This document shows, piece by piece, positions 17,863 to 26,175 of a stretch of DNA of 64,000 nucleotides. Where the stretch lies: contig NZ_CP059162.1 in assembly GCF_013466605.1 (NCBI RefSeq), positions 4,774,001-4,838,000 of the forward strand, read 5' to 3'. Each line of letters starts with the position of its first letter. The stretch's first letter is position 1. Source of the stretch: Pseudomonas chlororaphis subsp. aurantiaca. GTDB lineage: Bacteria > Pseudomonadota > Gammaproteobacteria > Pseudomonadales > Pseudomonadaceae. The notes under the pieces were generated by a model. It was given only the letters and a program-made list of their open reading frames with translations, searched no databases and was not told the DNA's origin. Made by a program: the position numbers and the translations under genes.

Positions 17863-20800
17863 ATGCCCGACAACACATCTGTGTTTCACCTGTCCCCCAG
17901 GGGCAAACTGCGCCTGGCCATCGCCAGCCTGCTCCTGGTCTCCCATCTGCCGCAGGCACTGGCCGGCGGTATCACCGTGGCCCCGGGGCCGGGTGGTATC
18001 CCGCAGCTGCAAAACCAGAACGGCGTGCCGATCGTCAACATCGTCGCGCCCAACGGCGCCGGGCTCTCCCATAACCAGTTCCTCGACTACAACGTCGATC
18101 GCCAGGGCGTGGTGCTGAACAACTCCCTGCAATCCGGCGCCTCGCAACTGGCCGGGCAGCTGGCCGCCAACCCGCAGTTCCACGGCCAGGACGCCAGCGT
18201 GATTCTCAACGAGGTGATCAGCCGCAACGCCTCGGCGCTCAACGGCACCCAGGAGATCTTCGGCCGCGCCGCCGACTATGTGCTGGCCAACCCCAACGGC
18301 ATCTCGGTCAACGGCGGCAGCTTCATCAACACGCCGAACGCCAGCCTGCTGGTCGGTCGCCCCGAGCTCAACGACGGCAAGCTGCAAGCCCTGAGCACCG
18401 GTGACGCCAAAGGCCAGTTGACGGTCGAGGGCCGAGGCCTGAGTAACGACAAAGGCAGCATCAACCTGATCGCCCCGCGCATCGACAGCCAGGGCGACAT
18501 CACCGCCGGCAACCAGCTCAACCTCACTGTCGGACGCAACCGCGTGGACCCGGCCAGCGGCAAGGTGCTCAGCACCGACCCGGCCGGTAATACCCAGGAG
18601 CAGCGCATCGACGCCAGCCTGTTCGGCGCCATGCAGGCCGGGCGCATCAACATTGTCAGCACCGCCGAAGGCGCCGGAGTGCGGGTCGGCGCGGTGCAGG
18701 TCAAAGGTCGCGACGGGGTGGATATCGCGTCCGCCGGCGACCTGCACATCAGCGGCCAGGCCAGGCCCGACAGCCTTGACGCCATCCGTGCCGGCGTGCA
18801 CAGCAGCCAGGGCGACGTGCAGTTGCGAAGTGGCCAGGACCTGACCCTCGCCGCCACCGATGTCAGCGCCCGCGATATCAAGCTCGATGCCGGACGCAAC
18901 CTCACCCTGAGCGCCATCGAAAGCCGCAAGCTCCAGGAAAAACGCGAGCAGTGGAGCAACAGCACCATCGGCATCACCTGGGAAACCTACGACCGCACCC
19001 TGACCGACAGCGACAGCCGCCAGCACGGCAACCAGCTGACCGCCCGCCGCGATGCCGAGCTCAAGGCCCGCGCCAACACCGAACTCAAGGCCAGCCAGAT
19101 CAAGGCCGGCAACAACCTGACGGTCGACAGCGGCGCCGACCTGCGCCTGACCGCCGCCACCGAAACCCACGAACAACGCGACCAGGGCCACCACCGCAAG
19201 CACCTGTGGAAAGCCGACTGGGACAAGTCCAGCAGCGAGCAACGCAGCATCACCAGCCAGCTGCAGGCGGGCAACGACCTGCAACTGACCAGCAGCAAGC
19301 AGCTGCAACTGCAGGGAGCCGAACTGGCCAGCAACAACATCAAGCTGACCGGGCGCCAGGTGGAGATCACCAGTGCCAGCCGCACCCAGAGCAACAGCGA
19401 CAAGTCCTACTCCGGCGACCTGGTCGGCGGCAGCTTCTTCGGCAAGAACGGCGACGGCGACAAGGGCAAGACCCTGAACAAGGGCAGCAAGGTCAACGCC
19501 AAGGACAACCTGATCGTCCAGGCCGACGAAGTCCGCATCAGCGGCAGCCAGGCCCGTGGCGGCAAACAGGCCAGCGTGATCAGCGAAAACGGTTCGCTGA
19601 CCATCGATGGCGTGCAGGACCGCTCCCACGACAACAGCTACAGCAAGGACAGCAAGTTCTTCGGCATCACCAAGGACGAAAGCCGGCAGAACCGCAAGGA
19701 CAGCACCACCGTCACCAGCGACCTGCGCTCGGACAGCAACCTCAAGCTGCAAAGCGCCAAGGACATCGCCATCAGCGGCGCGCACGTGGCCGCGACCGGC
19801 GAGCTCAAGGCCGAGGCCAGCGGTGATATCAAGATCGACTCGGCGCAAAACACCTCGCAGAGCGAAAGCACCACCCACACCCGTGGCTTCGACGCCTATG
19901 CCAAGGAGAATGCCCCGGGCACCCGGCAATACCGCGCCGGCGTGCGCTACGAAGACCAGCAGAAGGCGGCCAAGACCGACGACACCCGGCAACAGGGTTC
20001 GAGCCTCAGCGGCGGCAGCCTGCAAGTCGCCGCGGGCGGCGACCTGAGCATCAAGGGCAGCGACCTGAAAGCCACCCACGGCGATGCCAGCCTCAGCGGC
20101 AAGCAGGTCGAACTGCTGGCCGATCATGACCAAAAGAGCAGCAGCACCGACACCCGTACCACCGGCGGCGGCTTCTACTACACCGGCGGCCTGGACCGCG
20201 CGGGCAACGGTGTGGAGTTCGCCCACAGCAGCACCCAGGACACCCATGACACCCGCACAGCCAACACCACCGGCATCACCGCCAGCGGCAACCTGACCAT
20301 CAAGGCCGGCAACACCCTGGTGACCGAGGGCGCCCAGGTCAAGGCCGGCGACAAGCTGCTGGTGAATGCCGAACAGGTCGACAACCGCGCGGCGCACAAC
20401 AGCGAGTCCACTAGCCACAAGGAAAACACCTGGAGCGCCGATGTCGGCGCCAACGTCGAATACAAGGGCCTGACCCGCCCCGTGGAAAAAGCCATCGAAG
20501 GCGTGGCCCAGCGCAAGTTCCATCAACCGGGCCTGCTCGATGCCCTGGAACAACCCAATGTCGGCCTGGACGTGGAAGTCGGCCACCAGAACAAACAGCA
20601 CACCGAGCAAGGCAGCAGCGCCGTGGTCAGCCAGTTCCAGGGTGGCCAGGTCGAGGTCAAGGTAGCCGGCCAGTTGCAGGATGAAGGCAGCCGCTACGAG
20701 GCCACCCAAGGCGCACTGAAGATCGACGCGGGCAGCCAGGTGACCAAGGCCGCCAGCGATACCCACAGCAGCAGCGAACAGGCGCTGGACGCCAAGGCCG

Positions 20801-22821
20801 GCGTGCGGGTCTACACCACCACCGGCGAAGACCTGAACCTGCGTGGTAGCGGCGCCGGCGGCAGCAGCGACAAGCGCAGCGACAGCAGCAAGGCGGTGGT
20901 CGGCAGCTATGTCGGCAAACAGGGCGTGGACATCGCGCTGAGCGGCGATGGCCAGTATGAAGGCAGCCGCTTCGATGGCGGCGAAGCCGGCGTCAAACTG
21001 CACGCTGGCGGCGAACTGGCGCTGAACCAGGCCAATGACCGCCAGAACAGCAGCGACTCCAGCCTGCGCGGCGATGCCTCGCTCACCGTCGGCAGCGCCC
21101 CGGGCGCCAATGGCAATAACCTCAACCTCGGTGCCGGCGTACAACTGGACCACAAGCGCCTGGACCAGCAGGACAGCCAGGCGCGGGTTGCGACCATCCA
21201 GAGCAAGGGCCCGGTCGAGCTGTCCAGCGGCGGCGATCTGATCCTCCAGGGCACCACCATCGGCAGCAACACCGCCAAGACTGGCGACATCAGCCTGAAC
21301 GCCGGCGGCAAACTCGACCTGCAGGCCGCGGTCGACACCCACAGCAGCCAGGGCAGCAACCTCGGTGGCGGCCTGACGGGCGGCGCCAGCAAGACCAGCA
21401 GCGAGCAGAGCAGCGGCAAGAGCGCCAACCTGAGCGCCAACTTCAACATCGGCCGGGTCTCGGAGCAGGACCAGAGCCAGACCGGCGGGCAACTGCACAG
21501 CAATGGCCAGGTAACACTCGCCAGCGGCTCCGACAGCAACACCGCGCTGCACTTGCAGGGTACCCAGGTCGAGGCCAAAAACGTCATCCTCAGCGCTGAC
21601 CGGGGCGGGATCTACCAGGAGTCGGCGCAATCCACCCAGGCCCACAACAACTGGGGCCTGACCCTGGGCGCCGGCGGCAATGGCGGCAAGACCACCCGCG
21701 CCGACGCTGGCGAACACGACTCGCCGAAAACCGATCGCGGTATCCATGCCCGGGCCAAGATCGACGTCGAGCAACTGCACAGCAACACCCAGCACAACAG
21801 CCTGATCAAGGCCGACCAGGTGACCCTCGTCAGCAACGGCGACACCCATCTGGCGGGGGCGCGCATCGACGCCAACCAGGTCGATGGGCGGATCGGTGGC
21901 GATCTCATGGTGGAGAGCCGCAAGGACCAGCTCAGCAGCACCACGGTCAACCTCGACGCCCGCCTGGACGCCGAGAAGAACCAGCCTGGCGTGGTCGACA
22001 AGCTGACCAAGCAGACCGGCCCGCTCAAGGACAAGCTGCAGGCCAAGGCCGAAGGCAGTTTCGACAAGCACCGCGAGAAGCTGGAAAGCGCCGTCGACAA
22101 GGGCACCGAGCGCCTGGTGGCGGCCAAGGACACCCTGGTGAACAAGGCCGAAATCGCCAAGGAACGCCTGGGCGAGAAATTCACCCGCAGCGGCAGCTAT
22201 GACGTCAACCCGGAACCCAAGGGCGCCTTCGGTCGCGGCGTGGACAAAGCCAAGGGCTACCTCGCCGACAAGACCGAAGCCTTGGGCGATCGCTTCTCCA
22301 GCCTCAAGGAACGGGTCTGGCCGAAAACCAGCGACAGCTACGCCGTCAGCGAGAAAACCGGCACTGGCAGCAAGCTGACCAACACCGTGCAAGGCGTGCT
22401 GTTCGGTGACAAGAGCGGCAACACTTCCTACACGCCGACCCTGAACCTGAATGTCAGCCGTCAGAGCAAGGACAGCGTGGCAGAGGCTTCAGGCATTAGC
22501 GGTATCCGCGGGGTCAGCCTGCAGGTGTCGGGCGAGACCCACCTGAGCGGCGCGCGGATCGGCGCCAGCGAGGGCAAGGTCGACCTCGGCGGCTCGACCG
22601 TCAGCACCACCGCCCTGGCCGGTACGGATTACCGCGCCGACGTCGGGCTGAACCTGTCGAAGTCGCCGGTCAACCTGGCCCTCGGCGCCAAGGATGAGCT
22701 GACCCGCAAGCAGGACGAGGCCACCCAGAAGGATCAGGCGTTCAACCTGGGGCCGCTGCGCGTCGGCGGCCATAGTGACAGCCAGCTGCTGCAGGCCGGC
22801 ATCGATCAGAAAGCGCCCTGA
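17863..22821 (+). CDS. Filamentous haemagglutinin-like TpsA exoprotein
   Basis: 1652 residues from the ATG at 17863 (MPDNTSVFHLSPRGKLRLAI), with a signal peptide ending near ALAGG. The TPS secretion domain follows (GVPIVNIVAPNGAGLSHNQF, NNSLQSGASQLAGQL and the NPNGI signature near residue 145). The middle is Ser/Asn/Asp-rich repetitive beta-helix (haemagglutinin repeats such as DTRTTGGGFYY). Around residues 1374-1440 the repeats give way to a Lys/Glu-rich helical stretch (KDKLQAKAEGSFDKHREKLE). There is no VENN motif and no obvious toxin tail, and no small immunity gene follows, so it looks like an adhesin or cytolysin-type TpsA rather than CdiA. Confidence 0.92.
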   Translation: MPDNTSVFHLSPRGKLRLAIASLLLVSHLPQALAGGITVAPGPGGIPQLQNQNGVPIVNIVAPNGAGLSHNQFLDYNVDRQGVVLNNSLQSGASQLAGQLAANPQFHGQDASVILNEVISRNASALNGTQEIFGRAADYVLANPNGISVNGGSFINTPNASLLVGRPELNDGKLQALSTGDAKGQLTVEGRGLSNDKGSINLIAPRIDSQGDITAGNQLNLTVGRNRVDPASGKVLSTDPAGNTQEQRIDASLFGAMQAGRINIVSTAEGAGVRVGAVQVKGRDGVDIASAGDLHISGQARPDSLDAIRAGVHSSQGDVQLRSGQDLTLAATDVSARDIKLDAGRNLTLSAIESRKLQEKREQWSNSTIGITWETYDRTLTDSDSRQHGNQLTARRDAELKARANTELKASQIKAGNNLTVDSGADLRLTAATETHEQRDQGHHRKHLWKADWDKSSSEQRSITSQLQAGNDLQLTSSKQLQLQGAELASNNIKLTGRQVEITSASRTQSNSDKSYSGDLVGGSFFGKNGDGDKGKTLNKGSKVNAKDNLIVQADEVRISGSQARGGKQASVISENGSLTIDGVQDRSHDNSYSKDSKFFGITKDESRQNRKDSTTVTSDLRSDSNLKLQSAKDIAISGAHVAATGELKAEASGDIKIDSAQNTSQSESTTHTRGFDAYAKENAPGTRQYRAGVRYEDQQKAAKTDDTRQQGSSLSGGSLQVAAGGDLSIKGSDLKATHGDASLSGKQVELLADHDQKSSSTDTRTTGGGFYYTGGLDRAGNGVEFAHSSTQDTHDTRTANTTGITASGNLTIKAGNTLVTEGAQVKAGDKLLVNAEQVDNRAAHNSESTSHKENTWSADVGANVEYKGLTRPVEKAIEGVAQRKFHQPGLLDALEQPNVGLDVEVGHQNKQHTEQGSSAVVSQFQGGQVEVKVAGQLQDEGSRYEATQGALKIDAGSQVTKAASDTHSSSEQALDAKAGVRVYTTTGEDLNLRGSGAGGSSDKRSDSSKAVVGSYVGKQGVDIALSGDGQYEGSRFDGGEAGVKLHAGGELALNQANDRQNSSDSSLRGDASLTVGSAPGANGNNLNLGAGVQLDHKRLDQQDSQARVATIQSKGPVELSSGGDLILQGTTIGSNTAKTGDISLNAGGKLDLQAAVDTHSSQGSNLGGGLTGGASKTSSEQSSGKSANLSANFNIGRVSEQDQSQTGGQLHSNGQVTLASGSDSNTALHLQGTQVEAKNVILSADRGGIYQESAQSTQAHNNWGLTLGAGGNGGKTTRADAGEHDSPKTDRGIHARAKIDVEQLHSNTQHNSLIKADQVTLVSNGDTHLAGARIDANQVDGRIGGDLMVESRKDQLSSTTVNLDARLDAEKNQPGVVDKLTKQTGPLKDKLQAKAEGSFDKHREKLESAVDKGTERLVAAKDTLVNKAEIAKERLGEKFTRSGSYDVNPEPKGAFGRGVDKAKGYLADKTEALGDRFSSLKERVWPKTSDSYAVSEKTGTGSKLTNTVQGVLFGDKSGNTSYTPTLNLNVSRQSKDSVAEASGISGIRGVSLQVSGETHLSGARIGASEGKVDLGGSTVSTTALAGTDYRADVGLNLSKSPVNLALGAKDELTRKQDEATQKDQAFNLGPLRVGGHSDSQLLQAGIDQKAP

Positions 22822-22839
22822 GGCAAGCGCTCCGTAATC

Positions 22840-22867
22840 GGCTGCCCCCCATGAACGGGGGGCAGCC
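22840..22867 (+). terminator. Hairpin terminator after tpsA
   Basis: Perfect 11-base stem (GGCTGCCCCCC and complement) with an ATGAAC loop, 18 bases after the tpsA stop. It is followed by TTGG rather than a long T-run. It separates tpsA from the regulator genes. Confidence 0.75.
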
Positions 22868-23117
22868 TTGGCCAACACCCTCGCCTCCTCAGCGCCCTTT
22901 ATTGCCCTGCGAAAAAGTGCACTAAACCTCCAACATCTCCTTACCTTTTACATGGCTGGATACTCATTCCTACTTTCAACTGAAAAACCGCTGTAATCCG
23001 AAACCGTCTTTCATGTAAGAACTGCCTTATTGTCCCCAACCCCGCCTTACCCCGCATATATCCACTGTCCTGCCTGCGCTAAGGTCCAGCCCTGTATTTA
23101 TTCCCACGGGTTTGACC

Positions 23118-23744
23118 ATGAGTTCTGTTTTCATCATCGACGACCATCCCGTTATCCGACTGGCCATCCGCATGTTGCTGGAACATGAGGGTTATAAAGT
23201 CGTCGGCGAAACCGATAACGGGGTCGATGCTCTGCAGATGGTCCGTGACAGCATGCCGGACCTGATCGTGCTCGATATCAGCATTCCCAAGCTCGACGGG
23301 CTGGAGCTGCTGTTGCGATTCGGCGCCCTGGACAAGTCGCTGCGGGTGCTGGTGCTGACGGCGCAGTCGCCGGCCCTGTTCGCCGGGCGCTGCATGCAGG
23401 CCGGGGCCTGCGGCTATGTGTGCAAGCAGGAAGACCTGAACGAAGTGCTCAGCGCCATGAAGGCCGTGCTATGCGGCTACAACTACTTTCCGAGTCATGC
23501 CCTGCAAACGCCAAGGCAGGATGAAACTTCGAACGACGAACTGAACCGCCTGATGTTGCTCAGTGATCGGGAACTCATGGTGTTGCAACTTTTTGCCAAG
23601 GGCAGCACCAGTACGCAAATAGCCAACAGCATATTTCTCAGTGGCAAGACCGTCAGCACCTATAAAAAAAGAATCATGCACAAACTTCGCGCGACTTCCA
23701 TGGCGGAACTTATCGAGTTGGCACAACGTCACGAACTGGTGTGA
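23118..23744 (+). CDS. BvgA-like LuxR-family response regulator
   Basis: 208 residues from the ATG at 23118. Receiver domain 1-120 (IIDDHP acidic pocket, phosphoacceptor Asp53 in LIVLDIS, Lys in VCKQED), then a GerE helix-turn-helix (LSDRELMVLQLFAKGSTSTQIA region, about 145-205). It overlaps the following kinase gene (GTGTGA), which makes them a two-component pair. Its position right after a filamentous haemagglutinin gene parallels BvgA of Bordetella; control of tpsBA is an inference from this position. Confidence 0.9.
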   Translation: MSSVFIIDDHPVIRLAIRMLLEHEGYKVVGETDNGVDALQMVRDSMPDLIVLDISIPKLDGLELLLRFGALDKSLRVLVLTAQSPALFAGRCMQAGACGYVCKQEDLNEVLSAMKAVLCGYNYFPSHALQTPRQDETSNDELNRLMLLSDRELMVLQLFAKGSTSTQIANSIFLSGKTVSTYKKRIMHKLRATSMAELIELAQRHELV

Positions 23745-25957
23745 GAAACAGGATGTTCAAACACATTTCTTATTATTTAACCCTGACGGCCACGACCGTT
23801 CTGGCGGTGCTGTTTCTTGGCCTGGTCGAGGCCGGGCAACGAGAGTCCGGAGTAACATCCGCCCCTCAGTGCACTGACACGGCACCTTGTCTTGAATCGG
23901 CTGCCGCCCCACCTCTCGATAACGGCCATCGCAGGCTGCTCCTGCTCATTGGCCTGGGGCTTGGCGTGCCGCTGCTGGCGTCCCTGGGCTGGAATGCCTG
24001 GCTACACCGGCGCCTGGCCCGCCAGCAACAGGCCGCGCATGATCTTGGGCAGCAGCTCGCATTCATGCAGGCCTGGATCGACGGCGTGCCGCATCCGACC
24101 TACGTGCGCGATCGCCAGGGCCTGCTGCAAAGCTGCAATGCCAGCTACCTGGAAAGTCTCGCCGCCCACCGCGAAGCGCTCATCGGCAAAACCCTGTTGC
24201 AGGGCGCCATGGACGATCCCGGGCAGGCCCGCGAATATCACGCCGACTACCAGCACGTCATGGCGCAAGACCGCCCACTGCTGCGTGACCGGCCACTGCG
24301 CCTGAACGGGCAGGAACTGACCGTCCAGCACTGGGTCCTGCCCTATCGGGACGCGAACGGCGAGGTCCGGGGTATCATCGGCGGCTGGGTCGATATCAGC
24401 GAACGCCATCGGCTCAGCGACAGCCTCGAGGCCGCCCGGCAACAGGCCGAAGCGGCCAGCCTGGCGAAAAGCACGTTCCTGGCCAGCACCAGCCACGAAC
24501 TGCGCCGCTCGATGAATGCGCTGATCGGTGCGCTGGAACTGCTGCAACAGCGCTCCGCCAGCCAGTCCCAGGACCATCCGGTCATTGAAATGGCTTATCG
24601 CTCGGCCCGGACGATGCAGGCCCTGGTCGACGATACCCTCGATATCGCCCGCATCGAATCAGGCAGCCTGGCCCTGAACCCCGAATGGCTCGACCCGCGC
24701 CTGCTTGTCGAAGCCGTTGTCAGCGAGTTCGACAGCCAGGTCCGGGAGAAGCACCTCAAGCTGCTGCCGACCTTCCACTCCAGCCACGAGCCGGTCGATG
24801 TGCTGCTCGACCCACTGCGTTTCAAGCAGGTCCTGGGCAACCTGCTGCACAACGCGATCACGTTCACCGAACAGGGCCAGATCAGGGTCCATCTCGACCT
24901 GCAAGCGGCCACGCAGCCGCAACACGTGCAACTGATGCTGCAAGTGACGGACAGCGGCATCGGCATCGACGAGCAGGATCAGCACAGGCTGTTCGAACCC
25001 TTCTTCCAGGCCCAGGCTCGACCCCTTTCCCGGCCTGACGGCGCAGGGCTGGGCCTGACCCTTTGCCGTCACCTCTGCGAGCTCATGCAAGGCGCGCTGC
25101 AACTGGCCAGCCAGCCGGGCATAGGCACGGAAGTCCGGGTCCTGTTGCCGCTGGCCTGTCAGCCACGGCGAAAACCCGCAGCCATCGTCGAGCCGCTTAT
25201 TGCCCCTGCCACCCGGGCCTTGAACGTACTGGTGATCGATGACCATGCGGCGGACCGCCTGCTGCTGAGCGAACAACTGCACTTTCTTGGGCACCGCTGC
25301 CGCACCGCCGAAGACGTCGAGCAAGGCTTCGAGATCTGGTGCAAGGGGTTCTTCGACCTGCTCATCGTCAATTGCCATATGCCAGGCATGAATGGCTACG
25401 AGCTGATCCGCGCCATCCGCGAGCGCGAACGCCTGGAGCCCTGCGCGGCCTGCCGGATATTGGGGATGACCGCCAGCCCCCGGTCGCAAGAGAGACAGCA
25501 GTGCGAACAGGCCGGCATCGATGACTGCCTGTTCAAGCCTGTCGGCCTGGCGACCCTGCGTCACAAACTGGCGGGCCTGCAACCGCGGCCCTGGAATGGC
25601 GTGTTCAGCCTGAAGGCCCTGCGCACCCTGTCCCGTGGCAAACCGCAGTTCGCCCTGCGCATCCTCACCGAACTGCTGCATTGCAGCTATCGGGATCGCC
25701 AGCAACTGATGGCCCTGCCCTGCGAGCCACCCCCCCGGGCACTGGCGGAACTCGCCCACAAGATCAAGGGCTCGGCGCTGATGGTGCAGGCCAAAGACCT
25801 TGAAGCGCAGTGCGAAGCCCTTGAGCAGGCCGCTCTGGAGGGCGCGGACAGGCAAACCCTGATGCAGCGCAGAACCGCCCTGGAACAGGCGATGCTCAAG
25901 CTCGAACGGGCCCTGCTGTGGCAAATCGATCAACAGCCCAGCGCGCCCCTGACCTGA
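23741..25957 (+). CDS. BvgS-like hybrid sensor kinase with Asn at the receiver phospho-site
   Basis: 738 residues; GTG start overlapping the regulator stop (an ATG lies at 23753). Two membrane helices (about 10-28 and 65-85) enclose a short periplasmic loop of some 35 residues; the Venus-flytrap domains of BvgS are absent. A PAS domain follows (about 100-220), then HisKA with SHELRRSMNALIGALELL (His252), HATPase_c (DSGIGID, GAGLGLTL), a receiver and an Hpt domain (LAHKIKGSA, His673). In the receiver the sequence reads DLLIVNCHMPGMNG: the phosphoacceptor Asp is Asn544 (codon AAT at 25370). The standard His-Asp-His-Asp relay would be interrupted at this step. Confidence 0.9.
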   Translation: MRNRMFKHISYYLTLTATTVLAVLFLGLVEAGQRESGVTSAPQCTDTAPCLESAAAPPLDNGHRRLLLLIGLGLGVPLLASLGWNAWLHRRLARQQQAAHDLGQQLAFMQAWIDGVPHPTYVRDRQGLLQSCNASYLESLAAHREALIGKTLLQGAMDDPGQAREYHADYQHVMAQDRPLLRDRPLRLNGQELTVQHWVLPYRDANGEVRGIIGGWVDISERHRLSDSLEAARQQAEAASLAKSTFLASTSHELRRSMNALIGALELLQQRSASQSQDHPVIEMAYRSARTMQALVDDTLDIARIESGSLALNPEWLDPRLLVEAVVSEFDSQVREKHLKLLPTFHSSHEPVDVLLDPLRFKQVLGNLLHNAITFTEQGQIRVHLDLQAATQPQHVQLMLQVTDSGIGIDEQDQHRLFEPFFQAQARPLSRPDGAGLGLTLCRHLCELMQGALQLASQPGIGTEVRVLLPLACQPRRKPAAIVEPLIAPATRALNVLVIDDHAADRLLLSEQLHFLGHRCRTAEDVEQGFEIWCKGFFDLLIVNCHMPGMNGYELIRAIRERERLEPCAACRILGMTASPRSQERQQCEQAGIDDCLFKPVGLATLRHKLAGLQPRPWNGVFSLKALRTLSRGKPQFALRILTELLHCSYRDRQQLMALPCEPPPRALAELAHKIKGSALMVQAKDLEAQCEALEQAALEGADRQTLMQRRTALEQAMLKLERALLWQIDQQPSAPLT

Positions 25958-26175
25958 GCCCCACCACCAGCGCAACAGCTTGTGTTGCCGCTAGTTGCCA
26001 GACAAATATCAAAAAGCCACTATCCTGTCAGTCGGCCACAAAAGACTCACGGCGAGTCTCCATCAGACTGCAATTCGCAACGCCCCCGGCGCCGGCTCCC
26101 CTGAGCACAATGCACCTGCCTTAACTATGCTGAAACGTTGAGTTGCGCATCACGCGCCCCCTGGAGAGAGCTGTA

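Noticed and set aside
17770..22392. A 1540-residue open frame on the minus strand opposite tpsA
   Set aside because: Antisense shadow of a GC-rich repetitive gene; Ala/Gly/Val-rich composition, no ribosome site, no family.
17863..22821. TpsA as a contact-dependent inhibition toxin CdiA
   Set aside because: No VENN motif, no variable toxin end, no CdiI-sized gene after it.
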